This document shows positions 1 to 8,837 of a stretch of 64,000 nucleotides of DNA, piece after piece (the stretch's first letter is position 1; each line of letters opens with the position of its first letter). A program made the translations under genes and the position numbers. Below the pieces are notes generated by a model. The model was not told where the DNA came from. It did no database searches and saw nothing but the letters and a program-made list of their open reading frames with translations. Location: NCBI GenBank assembly GCA_031406575.1, contig JANOHP010000133.1, positions 1 through 64,000 of the forward strand. The letters are read 5' to 3'. Source of the DNA: Ga0077555 sp031406575. GTDB lineage: Bacteria > Pseudomonadota > Alphaproteobacteria > Rhizobiales > Hyphomicrobiaceae.

Positions 1-528
1 GGCGCGCTGCAAACGGCGTGCGGAACGGGTCAGTCGGCGATGGGGCCATTCTACTGTCCGCTCGATCGCAAGATCTACATCGACCTCGCTTTTTTCGGCG
101 AGCTGCAAAAGCGGTTCAATTCGCCCGGTGATTTTGCCCAGGCCTATGTCGTGTCGCACGAAGTCGGGCATCACGTGCAGACGCTGCTCGGCATCGCCGA
201 CGCCGTCGAGCGCAAGAAGCGTTCGCTGCCGGAACGAGAGGCGAACCAATGGCAGGTCAAGATGGAACTGCAGGCCGATTGTCTGGCGGGCGTGTGGGCG
301 TCCCTCAACGACCGGCTGCACAAGCGTTTACAGCCTGGTGACGTGGAAGAGGGATTGAACGCGGCCAAGCAGATCGGCGACGACATGATCCAGCGGCAGC
401 AGACGGGGCGCGTGGTGCGCGATTCCTTCACGCCCGGATCGTCTGAGCAGCGCACGCGCTGGTTCCGGCGCGGGCTCGACACCGGCCAGATGCAGCAGTG
501 CGATACGTTCAGCGCGTCTCAGCTCTGA
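1..528 (+). CDS. Neutral zinc metallopeptidase, YpfJ-like (5-prime end cut by window)
   Basis: The reading frame is open from base 1, so the N-terminus lies outside the window. The visible part starts with the family signature around ACGTGQSAMGPFYCP, followed by YIDLAFF. It carries the zinc-binding HEVGHH motif (HExxH type) near base 157 and a downstream MELQADCLAG segment that supplies the third ligand. This matches the putative neutral zinc metallopeptidase family (YpfJ/DUF2342-like), whose substrates are unknown. It ends 40 bases before the stop of the convergent SPOR-like gene. Confidence 0.9.
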   Translation, partial: GALQTACGTGQSAMGPFYCPLDRKIYIDLAFFGELQKRFNSPGDFAQAYVVSHEVGHHVQTLLGIADAVERKKRSLPEREANQWQVKMELQADCLAGVWASLNDRLHKRLQPGDVEEGLNAAKQIGDDMIQRQQTGRVVRDSFTPGSSEQRTRWFRRGLDTGQMQQCDTFSASQL

Positions 529-568
529 TCGAAGGACGGGTGCCTTTCGAATCTCGCCTGCCGACGGC

Positions 569-1387
569 TCAGAGCGGTTGTCCACCGAAGCGTGTGACCG
601 CGCAGGGGATCCCCTTGGTTTTGAGGGTCGCGCAGATTTTCGCGGCGTCTTCCTGCGTTCCCACCGGGCCGGCAAGAAGTGCGAATGACGAGGGCGTGCC
701 GGCGACTTCGATCCACCGGGGTTCCAAGGGCTTCAACACGGAACGTTGACCCTCCAACAGGAGCTGCCACGACAAGCGTATGGCATCGACGGAGGGACCC
801 GTCGCAATGCGGATGGCCGACGTCGGCGCGGGGCGCGGTGGTGCGGTCGCCGTGGTGAAGGGACCAGGTTGTGAGGTGGCGACGGCGGGTCGGGATGGCG
901 ATTTGACGGCCTTTTCCTCCACCCTGCCTTGGACCGTCGTGCCGAGCAGCATGGCTGGCTTATCCGGGCCGAGGTTGGCCGACACCGACGTCGTGGCGGG
1001 CATGCCCGACGCGCGCGGCATCAACGGCGTGCTCTCGACGGGATCGGATGCTTTCGTGGCGCTCATTTCCAGCGCGGAAAGACGCTCTGCGAACATCTTC
1101 TGCCGCCGGTTACGGTCCTCGACATCATCGCGCAACGCGGCGATCTCTGATCGCAGCGCGCTCAAGCCGTTGAGAACGCCCACGAGATCGGTCTGGTTGG
1201 CGGCGGATTGTGTGGGTTTTGATGGCGCGCTCACGATGCTGGCGGTGTCGGGCCGGGCCACAAGCAGAGCGAGATACACCAACGCGCAGCCGGCGAGCAG
1301 GCCCCACATGGCCATATACAGGCGGGCCAGCCACGTGCTCCGATCTCGCGGTGCAACGGCCTCGGGTACGGCATGCAAGGATATCAT
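569..1387 (-). CDS. Single-pass membrane protein with SPOR-like C-terminus
   Basis: 272 residues. A short basic N-terminus is followed by one membrane helix (about residues 20-45). A coiled-coil-like stretch with heptad leucines follows (about 68-110), then a long Pro/Ala/Thr-rich linker. The C-terminal part (about 220-270) looks like a SPOR domain, with SSFALLAGPVGTQEDAAKIC and an IPCAV strand. SPOR domains usually bind denuded peptidoglycan glycans. The product is therefore likely a cytoplasmic-membrane protein reaching into the periplasm. The precise role is unknown. It is divergent from glmU, with 315 bases between the starts. Confidence 0.75.
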   Translation of the reverse strand: MISLHAVPEAVAPRDRSTWLARLYMAMWGLLAGCALVYLALLVARPDTASIVSAPSKPTQSAANQTDLVGVLNGLSALRSEIAALRDDVEDRNRRQKMFAERLSALEMSATKASDPVESTPLMPRASGMPATTSVSANLGPDKPAMLLGTTVQGRVEEKAVKSPSRPAVATSQPGPFTTATAPPRPAPTSAIRIATGPSVDAIRLSWQLLLEGQRSVLKPLEPRWIEVAGTPSSFALLAGPVGTQEDAAKICATLKTKGIPCAVTRFGGQPL

Positions 1388-1702
1388 CCACCGGCTCCCT
1401 ACGGTTTACCAACGGCAGGGCATGGGACGCCAGCTACCGCGAATCTCTCTCGTGGAGAGGCTGCGGGCAGTGGCAGCTCGAGGCAACCCATGTCGCAGTC
1501 ACGCGGCAGAGTTGTTGTGGAGAAGGCCAAAGGCGCAACACTGACGGGACCATCCCCGATTGGTGCAGTTGCAATCCGGTAGGGGTTCGGTCAGGTTGCC
1601 GCCGAAGGCGGCGCGATTCGGTTTGGCACGCCCCTTGCTCCTGTGGTGGCTTTTCGCCGAGGGGTCTCCTGCGCCGTTTTACCATCGGATACTGGGAGAG
1701 AT
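1388..1702. other. Intergenic region between divergent SPOR-like gene and glmU
   Basis: No supportable gene. It must hold the divergent promoters of the SPOR-like gene and glmU. I see no clear operator, repeat or terminator. The last bases contain GGGAGAG, which serves as the ribosome binding site of glmU. Confidence 0.5.
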
Positions 1703-3070
1703 ATGACCACTCGACCGCTTCTTACCGTCGTTTTAGCCGCTGGCAAGGGGACGCGCATGCACTCCGCGCGGCCCAAAGTTCTGCATTCGATTGCCGGCCG
1801 CTCGATGCTGGGCCATGTCCTCACGACGGCGACGGGTGCCGGCGGCAGCCGGGTTGCGGTGGTCGTCGGGCCGGGAATGGACGAGGTTGCGGCCGAATCC
1901 CGTCGCCATGTTGCAGGCGCTGAAATCTTCATGCAGTCGGAGCAACGCGGCACGGCACACGCGGTGCTCTCGGCGCGCGCGGCAATTGCCGCACACGACG
2001 GCTCCGTCATCGTCCTTTTCGCCGATACACCTTTGTTTCGGCCTGAGACGTTGCTCGCGGTCGAGCGATCGTTGGAGCAGGCCGCGGTCACGGTGGTGGG
2101 TTTCGAGGCGGCCGATCCCACCGGATACGGGCGATTGCTTCGCGACGCGACTGGGCGCCTGGAGGCGATCCGCGAGCACGGCGAAGCGAGCGAGGCGGAG
2201 CGTCGCGAAACCCTGTGCAATGCCGGCGTAATGGGTTTTCAATCGAAACACATGCTCGCCTTGCTCGACGGGATCGACTGCCTCAATACCAAGGCGGAGT
2301 TCTACCTCACCGACGCGGTGGCCAAGGCGCACACCGCCGGTCTGGTCACCGCCACGGTGACCTGCCCCGAGAGCGACGTTCTCGGTGTCAATTCGCGCGA
2401 TCAGCTCGCCGCCGCCGAGGCGATCTGGCAGGCGCGCCGGCGGCGGGAGGTCATGCTGGCGGGCGCCACGTTGATCGCGCCGGAGGCGGTGTGGTTGTCC
2501 CATGACACCGTCATCGGCCGCGATGTCGTGATCGAGCCCAACGTGTTCTTCGGCCCAGGTGTGGTGGTCGAGGATGGCGTGTTCATCAAAGCCAACTCCC
2601 ACATCGAGGGCGCGCATATCGCCGCTGGTGCGATCGTGGGGCCATTTGCGCGGCTGCGGCCCGGTGCCGACATCGGCCCCAACGTACACATCGGCAACTT
2701 CGTGGAAGTCAAAAACGCACGGATGGAGGAGGGGGCCAAGGCCAACCACCTGTCCTATATCGGCGATGGCCGCGTCGGCGCCGGTGCAAACATCGGAGCA
2801 GGAACGATATTCTGCAATTACGATGGCTTTTTCAAGCACCACACGGACGTCGGAAAAGGGGCCTTCATCGGATCGAATTCGTCCCTGGTGGCTCCGGTTA
2901 AAATCGGCGATGGCGCGTTCGTCGGTTCGGGCAGCGTGATCACCAAGGACGTGACCGCCGACGCGCTCGCCGTGGAGCGTTCCGATCAAGTGGAGCGACC
3001 GGGGTGGGCGGCGAAGTTCCGCAGCATGATGCTGCGCCGCAAAAAGGACCGAGATTTGCAGGAGAAGTGA
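1703..3070 (+). CDS. glmU: Bifunctional GlmU: GlcNAc-1-P uridylyltransferase / GlcN-1-P acetyltransferase
   Basis: 455 residues. GlmU acetylates glucosamine-1-phosphate and then couples it to UTP to give UDP-GlcNAc, the precursor of peptidoglycan and lipid A. The N-terminal pyrophosphorylase motif LAAGKGTRMHSARPKVLH lies at about residues 10-27. The C-terminal half is a left-handed beta helix of hexapeptide repeats, with NFVEVKNA, AKANHLSYIGD and FIGSNSSLVAP. I chose ATG 1703 because it has GGGAGAG five to eight bases upstream and matches the family N-terminus; an earlier ATG at 1643 would add an unrelated leader. glmS follows after 139 bases, so both hexosamine steps are neighbours. Confidence 0.97.
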   Translation: MTTRPLLTVVLAAGKGTRMHSARPKVLHSIAGRSMLGHVLTTATGAGGSRVAVVVGPGMDEVAAESRRHVAGAEIFMQSEQRGTAHAVLSARAAIAAHDGSVIVLFADTPLFRPETLLAVERSLEQAAVTVVGFEAADPTGYGRLLRDATGRLEAIREHGEASEAERRETLCNAGVMGFQSKHMLALLDGIDCLNTKAEFYLTDAVAKAHTAGLVTATVTCPESDVLGVNSRDQLAAAEAIWQARRRREVMLAGATLIAPEAVWLSHDTVIGRDVVIEPNVFFGPGVVVEDGVFIKANSHIEGAHIAAGAIVGPFARLRPGADIGPNVHIGNFVEVKNARMEEGAKANHLSYIGDGRVGAGANIGAGTIFCNYDGFFKHHTDVGKGAFIGSNSSLVAPVKIGDGAFVGSGSVITKDVTADALAVERSDQVERPGWAAKFRSMMLRRKKDRDLQEK

Positions 3071-3082
3071 TACTCTGCCCGC

Positions 3083-3209
3083 GTCCCGCCTGTCCTTTGT
3101 GAACGAAGCTGGCAAGCTGCGGAAACAGAACGTGAATTGACGTTGGCCTGAATTGCCGCGTACCGGGTCGACGTGTGCGCGTCCGACACGACCCAAGGAG
3201 CCACCGAAC
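3083..3209. repeat. glmU-glmS spacer with possible degenerate palindromic-element remnant
   Basis: The spacer contains TGAATTGCC at 3149-3157, next to a TGACGTTGG stretch at 3138-3146. Both words are the edge signatures of the palindromic element seen in cobN and at 37083-37239. No stable long hairpin remains here, so this is at best a decayed copy. The end of the spacer carries AAGGAG (3195-3200), the glmS ribosome binding site. Confidence 0.3.
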
Positions 3210-5030
3210 ATGTGCGGAATCATCGGCATTCTCGGCAGCAAACCGGTTGCTGCAGACCTCGTCGATGCGCTCCGGCGCCTCGAATATCGCGGCTATGACT
3301 CGGCGGGCGTCGCCACCGTTGAAAACGGCCATCTCGAACGGCGCCGGGCGGAGGGGAAGCTTCGTAATCTGGCCGATCGGTTGGCGGCCGAGCCACTGAA
3401 CGGCCATGCCGGGATCGGACACACCCGCTGGGCGACACATGGCGCGCCCAACGAGCGCAATGCCCATCCGCATATGACGGATGAAGTATCCGTCGTGCAC
3501 AACGGCATCATCGAGAACTTCCGCGAGATCAAAGAGGAGCTGATCCGTGCCGGCGCCCATTTCGCGTCCGATACGGACACGGAAGTAATCGCCCACCTGA
3601 TTTCGCACGAGATGAAAAAGGGCGCTGATCCGATTGCGGCGACGAAAACCTCCCTCGCGCGGCTGCGCGGGGCTTTTGCCCTCGCCATCATATTCGCGGG
3701 CCACGACAACCTCATGATCGGCGCGCGTGAAGGCAGCCCGCTGGCGATCGGTCACGGCGACGGGGAGACGTATTTGGGGTCCGACGCTATTGCGCTGGCG
3801 CCCTTCACGAGCCGCATCACCTATCTCGAGGAAGGGGACTGGGCGATCCTGACGCGTGAAAAGGTCGAGGTTCGCGATCGGCACGGCCGTCGCGTCGATC
3901 GCCCCGAGATCACGTCGTCGGCGTCCGGGTTCCTCGTCGACAAGGGCAATCATCGCCACTTCATGCTCAAGGAAATCCACGAGCAGCCGGAAGTGATCAG
4001 CCACACGCTCACCAATTACATCGACATGGGCGAAGAGCGGGTCGCCTTCCCCGACATCGGCATCGATCTCGCCAGCGTCACGCGCGTCACGATCTCCGCC
4101 TGCGGGACGGCCTATTACGCAGGCCTCGTCGCCAAGTATTGGCTCGAGCGTTACGCCCGCATTCCCGTCGAAATCGATTTCGCTTCGGAGTTGCGCTACC
4201 GCGAGGCGCCGCTTCCGGCCGGCGGCCTCGCCGTCTTCGTCTCCCAGTCGGGGGAAACGGCCGACACGCTGGCGACGCTGCGGTATTGCAAAGCCAACGG
4301 CCAGCGCATCGTGTCGGTCGTCAACGTCCGCACGTCGACCATCGCCCGAGAGAGCCACGCCATTTTACCGACGTTGGCGGGGCCAGAGATCGGTGTCGCC
4401 TCGACGAAAGCGTTCACCTGCCAGCTTGCGACGCTCGCCTGTCTGGCGCTCGCCATGGCCAGGGCTCGCGGCCAGATGAGCCTCGACAAGGAGCGCGAGC
4501 TGGTGCGGGCGTTGACGGAAGTTCCTCGCCACATCTCGGCGTTGCTGCGCGATGAACGCCGCTACGAGGAGATGGCGCACTGGATGTCGAAGGCGCGCGA
4601 TGTACTCTACCTGGGTCGCGGCATGTCGTACCCGATCGCCCTCGAAGGGGCGCTCAAGCTGAAAGAGATCTCCTACATCCACGCCGAAGGCTATGCCGCA
4701 GGCGAGATGAAGCATGGGCCAATTGCTCTGATTGACGAGAACGTGCCGGTCGTCGTCGTGGCGCCGGAGGACGATCTGTTCGAAAAGACCATGTCCAACA
4801 TGCAGGAAGTGGCCGCACGCGGTGGCCAGATCGTGCTCGTCTCCAATGCGGAGCCCGACACGACCGGCTGCCCGGTAGTCGCCCACTTGCGCATGCCGAC
4901 CGTCAATCCCTTCGTCGCGCCGATCGTCTATGCCGTGCCCATGCAACTTCTCGCCTACCATACGGCGGTCTTCATGGGCACCGACGTCGACCAGCCGCGC
5001 AATCTCGCCAAATCGGTGACTGTGGAATAA
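3210..5030 (+). CDS. glmS: Glutamine--fructose-6-phosphate aminotransferase (isomerizing)
   Basis: 606 residues. GlmS makes glucosamine-6-phosphate from fructose-6-phosphate and glutamine, the entry step of UDP-GlcNAc synthesis. The N-terminal glutaminase domain begins MCGIIGILG, so the catalytic cysteine becomes residue 1 after Met removal. HTRWATHG and the VHNGIIEN motif are present. Two SIS sugar-isomerase domains follow (SACGTAYYAG and SQSGETADT in the first; LGRGMSYPIALEGALKLKE in the second), and the protein ends in the conserved DQPRNLAKSVTVE tail. ATG 3210 is preceded by AAGGAG. No glmS ribozyme is seen upstream. Confidence 0.97.
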   Translation: MCGIIGILGSKPVAADLVDALRRLEYRGYDSAGVATVENGHLERRRAEGKLRNLADRLAAEPLNGHAGIGHTRWATHGAPNERNAHPHMTDEVSVVHNGIIENFREIKEELIRAGAHFASDTDTEVIAHLISHEMKKGADPIAATKTSLARLRGAFALAIIFAGHDNLMIGAREGSPLAIGHGDGETYLGSDAIALAPFTSRITYLEEGDWAILTREKVEVRDRHGRRVDRPEITSSASGFLVDKGNHRHFMLKEIHEQPEVISHTLTNYIDMGEERVAFPDIGIDLASVTRVTISACGTAYYAGLVAKYWLERYARIPVEIDFASELRYREAPLPAGGLAVFVSQSGETADTLATLRYCKANGQRIVSVVNVRTSTIARESHAILPTLAGPEIGVASTKAFTCQLATLACLALAMARARGQMSLDKERELVRALTEVPRHISALLRDERRYEEMAHWMSKARDVLYLGRGMSYPIALEGALKLKEISYIHAEGYAAGEMKHGPIALIDENVPVVVVAPEDDLFEKTMSNMQEVAARGGQIVLVSNAEPDTTGCPVVAHLRMPTVNPFVAPIVYAVPMQLLAYHTAVFMGTDVDQPRNLAKSVTVE

Positions 5031-5144
5031 TCGAGGCAAGGCGGGATACGGCTCGCCTCGCAATTGCCTCGAGAAGGTGCTTCACTTATCGTTCGCGATC
5101 AGCGGGGGATGGCAAAGCGTCGAACGTTCGGGGAAGACAGTAAG

Positions 5145-6239
5145 ATGGCTCGCGTTGTACCGGTGCTGACGGCGGTCGCCGTTTTGGGACTGGGTTGGCT
5201 TGCGATAATCGCCAGTTCGGCTGCGGTTCATGCGCAATCGGTTCCCGAGGCCACCTCTGGAGGTGCGAGCAAGCGCCGCGATCCAGCCGACATCGACAAA
5301 GCCCTGGTGGCTGCGCAAAAGTCACTGGCAGCAGGCAAAGCAGATGTTGCCGTCAAGCAGATCGATTCCCTCATCAACGCGGGTGGTCTCGAGCCGCGCA
5401 ACGTTGCCCGGGCACTTGCCGTGCGCGGCCACGCCAATCGCAAGCTCGGCAAACCTGTTCAGGCCATCGCAGACTTCCAAAGCGCTCTGTATGTGAAAAA
5501 CGGGCTTTCGGAGGCCGAGCGGACGAGCGCGTCGGAAGCCCGTGCGCAGGCTCAGCGCGAGGCGGGTCTGGCAAGTCCCGCTGTCCCATCGATCGGCATC
5601 GCCAAAGCCGAGGCTCGACCCGTCGAGCCGCGCCCCGGCACGGCGGTCGCAACGGCCACCATTCCCGAAAAACCGGTACAGCCTGCATCGAGTGGTGGCA
5701 TATCGGGATTTTTCTCCAACCTCTTCGGGGGCTCGACGACGCCCGATCCGCCGAGCAAATCGGGTTCGCCCGATGTCTCGTCCTCGCCGCCCCCGCCCAA
5801 CTCGCCGGCCATCTCGTCATGGTCCGAGCCTGCGAAAGTGAAAACCGCGCCCAAAACCGTCGTGGCGACGAATGTTCCGAAAGTGACGCCGCAGCCGCGT
5901 CCAACCAAAACGCCGGACGCTGTGAAGCCCGAACCAGCCAAGGCGGCACCCGGACCGTCAGCGGCTGCCGCCATGGCGGAGCCGGCGCCGACGCAATTTC
6001 TGTTGCGGCTTGCTGCCAAGCGCACATCGGCGGATGCCAAATCTCTGGCTGAGCGGATCAAGCGCGAGAATGCGGAAGACCTGGGGACTCGTGGCTATAC
6101 GATCGACGAGTCCGTGTTCGGCAACATGGGAAAATTCTATCGCGCCAACGTCGGTCCCATCGCCGATCTGCAAGGGGCGAAGACGCTGTGCTCCGCGATC
6201 CGCGCCAGAGGCACCGATTGTGAAGTCATCAGCCGGTAA
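5145..6239 (+). CDS. Exported SPOR-like repeat protein
   Basis: About 364 residues from ATG 5145. A hydrophobic signal segment ends near VHAQS. An alpha-helical, TPR-like part follows (residues about 40-130: KALVAAQKSLAAGKADVAVKQID). The middle is long and Pro/Ala/Lys-rich. The C-terminal SPOR-like domain (FLLRLAAKRTSADAKSLAERI, then KFYRANVGPIADLQGAKTLC) resembles that of the gene at 569-1387. It probably acts in the periplasm at the cell wall. An upstream ATG at 5109, behind a GGGGG run, is an alternative start that would lengthen the N-terminus. Confidence 0.75.
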   Translation: MARVVPVLTAVAVLGLGWLAIIASSAAVHAQSVPEATSGGASKRRDPADIDKALVAAQKSLAAGKADVAVKQIDSLINAGGLEPRNVARALAVRGHANRKLGKPVQAIADFQSALYVKNGLSEAERTSASEARAQAQREAGLASPAVPSIGIAKAEARPVEPRPGTAVATATIPEKPVQPASSGGISGFFSNLFGGSTTPDPPSKSGSPDVSSSPPPPNSPAISSWSEPAKVKTAPKTVVATNVPKVTPQPRPTKTPDAVKPEPAKAAPGPSAAAAMAEPAPTQFLLRLAAKRTSADAKSLAERIKRENAEDLGTRGYTIDESVFGNMGKFYRANVGPIADLQGAKTLCSAIRARGTDCEVISR

Positions 6240-6295
6240 CGCGCGCGCAGCGGCTGCGGCCAGCCTGAACGCCACAAGCCCACAGCGAGGCGACA

Positions 6296-6772
6296 ATGAC
6301 CAGTGACCGCAAGCGGGGCGCGTTCTTCGGGCCGCAGCGCTGGTTCGAGGACTTTGCACTCGGCGAGGCATTCGGCATTCCGTCTCGCACCGTGACGGAC
6401 GCGCATTTTTCCGCATTCCAGGCCGCGTCGGGCGACAATCATCCGATCCACTACGATCGCGAATACTGCAAGGCACACGGCCATCCCGACATGCTCGCCC
6501 ACGGGTTTCAGGTGGCGATCCAGTCGGCGGCGGGTGCCGGCCTTTTTCCCCACTTGGTCGAAGACAGCATGATGGGCTTCATCGAGCAATCGTCGCGATT
6601 TCTGAAACCCGTGTATGTGGGCGATACGCTGTATCCGCAGCTCGTCGTCAGCGAACTGAAACCCCAGCGCACGACCGGCGTGCTGACGCTCGCCTCGACG
6701 ATCTCCAATCAGCGAGACGAGATCGTCATGGACGGCATGCAACGCTATCTATTGCGCAAGCGGCCGGTTTGA
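6296..6772 (+). CDS. MaoC-like (R)-specific enoyl-CoA hydratase/dehydratase
   Basis: 158 residues, a single hot-dog domain. It shows the hydratase-2 motif: Asp47 and His52 in SGDNHPIHYD, followed by HPDMLAHGFQ. Family members hydrate or dehydrate acyl-CoA esters. The substrate cannot be told from sequence. It is separated from the preceding SPOR gene by 56 bases and ends shortly before repeat copy 1, convergent with the amidohydrolase. Confidence 0.88.
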   Translation: MTSDRKRGAFFGPQRWFEDFALGEAFGIPSRTVTDAHFSAFQAASGDNHPIHYDREYCKAHGHPDMLAHGFQVAIQSAAGAGLFPHLVEDSMMGFIEQSSRFLKPVYVGDTLYPQLVVSELKPQRTTGVLTLASTISNQRDEIVMDGMQRYLLRKRPV

Positions 6773-6808
6773 CGGCCGCCTGACTCTCCCGAAGCGCATT
6801 GGGCGTAG

Positions 6809-6888
6809 GTTGGGTCAAGGCCGCTTGGCCGCGACCCAACTTTGCGGGTGTGCCGTGGCTGTTGGGTCGCGCTGCGCTTGACCCCACC
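6809..6888. repeat. Dispersed palindromic repeat, family A, copy 1
   Basis: About 80 bases. The left arm is GGTTGGGTCAAGG through GACCCAAC, the centre about 20 bases, and the right arm GTTGGGTCGCGCTGCGCTTG through ACCCC. Each arm can fold by itself, because GTTGGGTC pairs with GACCCAAC, and the arms can also pair with each other. It lies between the convergent MaoC and amidohydrolase stops. Copies 2 and 3 are at 7948-8026 and 12973-13053. Confidence 0.9.
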
Positions 6889-6941
6889 GACGCGACGTAC
6901 GCGATCGCCGTGCGTTTGGCATCGGGCAAAAACGCGTCTTT

Positions 6942-7781
6942 CTATTTCTTCGGCGTCCAACGATAAGCTTTGGCGCACGCGCCGCCCATCAGCATCGCGC
7001 GTTCCGTGTCACTCAGGCGCTTCGCCTCGAGGAAGGGCACGACGGCCTGCTCGTAATTGACCACGGCGAAGGCGCGCGTCCAATCCGTGCCCCACAGGCA
7101 GCGATCGAATCCCCAGGCGTCGAACACGCGCGCCAGCGGTTCCCAAATATCGGGGAACGGATAGGGGTGCTTGGACAGGGTGCAGGCGCCGCTAATTTTG
7201 ATGACGGCGTTGCGGCGTTTGGCGAGGTCCAAGACCTTGGGCAGATCGGCCCACGGCTCGGCGGGTGCCGGCGGCGTGCGGGGTTGCAGAATGGCCAGGT
7301 GATCGATGATGAAACGTGTGTCGGGGTGGCGGTCGACCACTGCCGTGCCGGCGTCGACGTTGTCCCAGCACAGCATATTCACGGGAAAATCATACTTGAC
7401 GGCCGCACGCAGAATGCGATCGAGCCCGGGATCGTCGGGGGCGCGCTGTGCCTCTTTCGTCATCATGATGCGAATGCCGACCGTGCCCGGCGTCTTCTTC
7501 CACTCCGCAATGACATCGGCGACGGCGGGATCATCTGGATCGACCGGCTTGACGAGCGCCATGCGACCCGGATGCGCGCGTTGGACGTCGACCGCATAAC
7601 TGGCGTCATAGCGATACATGGAAAAGGCGGAGATGAAGATCGCGCCGTCGACGCCGACCTTGTCCATCGCCGCCACCATCTCGTCTCCCGTCACATGAGG
7701 CGGCCAGTTCGGCACGCTGTGCCAGGGACGTTTGGGAGTGTTGGCCTCATAGGCGTGAACCTGGGAGTCGATGATCGTCAT
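6942..7781 (-). CDS. Amidohydrolase-2 family metal-dependent hydrolase
   Basis: 279 residues, TIM-barrel amidohydrolase-2 fold. Visible landmarks are the N-terminal IIDSQVHAYE (a variant of the metal-binding DxH strand), FIIDHLAILQP in the middle, and RCLWGTDWTRA near the C-terminus with the catalytic aspartate region. The family includes decarboxylases and lactonases acting on carboxylated rings or lactones; the substrate is not evident. I chose the ATG at 7781 because GGAGG lies about nine bases before it. A longer form starting at 7802 lacks such a site. Confidence 0.85.
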   Translation of the reverse strand: MTIIDSQVHAYEANTPKRPWHSVPNWPPHVTGDEMVAAMDKVGVDGAIFISAFSMYRYDASYAVDVQRAHPGRMALVKPVDPDDPAVADVIAEWKKTPGTVGIRIMMTKEAQRAPDDPGLDRILRAAVKYDFPVNMLCWDNVDAGTAVVDRHPDTRFIIDHLAILQPRTPPAPAEPWADLPKVLDLAKRRNAVIKISGACTLSKHPYPFPDIWEPLARVFDAWGFDRCLWGTDWTRAFAVVNYEQAVVPFLEAKRLSDTERAMLMGGACAKAYRWTPKK

Positions 7782-7901
7782 CGGGGCGTTCCTCCGTAGC
7801 AAGGGGTTCCCCTATCGCAACAGGTCGGGCCTGCCCTGTCCAGCCTTCTATCGAGCATCATAATGCGTGCGCGGCTAGGCAGCCTGCGAGCTGCGTCGCC
7901 T

Positions 7902-8044
7902 AGAGCGCTTTCCACTCGATATGAATCGCAATCGCACGACGGGCGACGTTGGGTCAAGGCCACTGGCCGCGACCCAACAGGTCCGGATGTAACCCGGATG
8001 TTGGGTCGCGCTGCGCTTGACCCAACAGACATGGAAAGCGCTCT
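7902..8044. repeat. 13-bp perfect inverted repeat enclosing family A copy
   Basis: AGAGCGCTTTCCA at 7902-7914 is the exact reverse complement of TGGAAAGCGCTCT at 8032-8044. Between them lies family A copy 2. The outer arms resemble extragenic palindromes common in Hyphomicrobiales genomes. The nested arrangement suggests one palindromic element inserted into another. Confidence 0.85.
7948..8026. repeat. Dispersed palindromic repeat, family A, copy 2
   Basis: The arms GTTGGGTCAAGGCC through GACCCAAC, and TGTTGGGTCGCGCTGCGC through GACCCAAC, are nearly identical to copies 1 and 3. The central spacer differs. It sits downstream of the cobS stop and upstream of the amidohydrolase start. Confidence 0.9.
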
Positions 8045-8048
8045 ACTG

Positions 8049-8837
8049 TCAGATCAGACTCTCCGAGAGGACGAGAACAACGATCCACGCGCACAGGTCC
8101 GTCGTTTGCTGGATCGCGCCGAGCACATCGCCGGTCTGACCGCCGATCTGGCGATACGCCCACCAAGCCCCCAACAGAAGTGTCATGCAGAGCGCCGCCG
8201 AAATCGCCAACGCCGTCTCGCCACCGAGGAGGCCCGTCAGCGCGAGGCCGCCAAGTACGATGGACGCGAAGATGCGCGTTCTGCCTGGATTTGCACTGCC
8301 GTGACCCAGTCCGTCGGAGCGGGCTGGGGGGAGAATGCCGAGCACGAGCGGCAGAACGCTACGGCTGACGATAGCAATCGCCACCACCGCCAAAAGCGCG
8401 TCGATCGGTTCGCGCTCAATGACCGTCGTCAGTGCGGACCACCGCAGGCCCAGCATCAGGATCAGCGCGAGCGCACCATACGTTCCAATGCGACTGTCGC
8501 GCATGATCTCGAGTTTACGGTCGCGCGTTCGACCACCGCCGAAACCATCGGCCACGTCGGCCAGTCCATCTTCGTGCAGTCCGCCTGTCGTGAGGATGCC
8601 CGCTGCGAGGGTCAATCCGGCGGCAACGCCACTGGGCACGCCGAGCCAAAGCAACCCCACGAGGACCAACGCGGTAAGTGCTCCGACCGCCAAACCCGCC
8701 AGTGGAAACGCCCAACAGGTCGCCGCTGCCGATGGGGAAGGATCACTCAGTCGGCCGACGGGAAAGCGCGTGAGCATCATCATGGCCAATCGCGCTTCGG
8801 CCAATCGCATCTCGAGGGCGTGCCTCAGCGCTGTCAT
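8049..8837 (-). CDS. cobS: Adenosylcobinamide-GDP ribazoletransferase (cobalamin synthase)
   Basis: 262 residues, a polytopic membrane protein (CobV in Pseudomonas denitrificans naming). It joins alpha-ribazole or its phosphate to adenosylcobinamide-GDP in the last assembly step of adenosylcobalamin. The conserved acidic motif LHEDGLADVADGFGGG and the following KLEIMRDSRIGTYG are intact. Several Ala/Leu/Val-rich helices follow. The ATG at 8837 overlaps the cobT stop by ATGA, so the two are translationally coupled. A longer start at 8885 would lie inside cobT. Confidence 0.95.
   Translation of the reverse strand: MTALRHALEMRLAEARLAMMMLTRFPVGRLSDPSPSAAATCWAFPLAGLAVGALTALVLVGLLWLGVPSGVAAGLTLAAGILTTGGLHEDGLADVADGFGGGRTRDRKLEIMRDSRIGTYGALALILMLGLRWSALTTVIEREPIDALLAVVAIAIVSRSVLPLVLGILPPARSDGLGHGSANPGRTRIFASIVLGGLALTGLLGGETALAISAALCMTLLLGAWWAYRQIGGQTGDVLGAIQQTTDLCAWIVVLVLSESLI

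Noticed and set aside
1733..3241. 502-codon minus frame opposite glmU
   Set aside because: Antisense shadow of glmU; no motif and no ribosome binding site.
5032..5071. Terminator after glmS from CGAGGCAA / TTGCCTCG
   Set aside because: The arms pair, but the loop is over 20 bases and no T-run follows, so it was not listed as a terminator.
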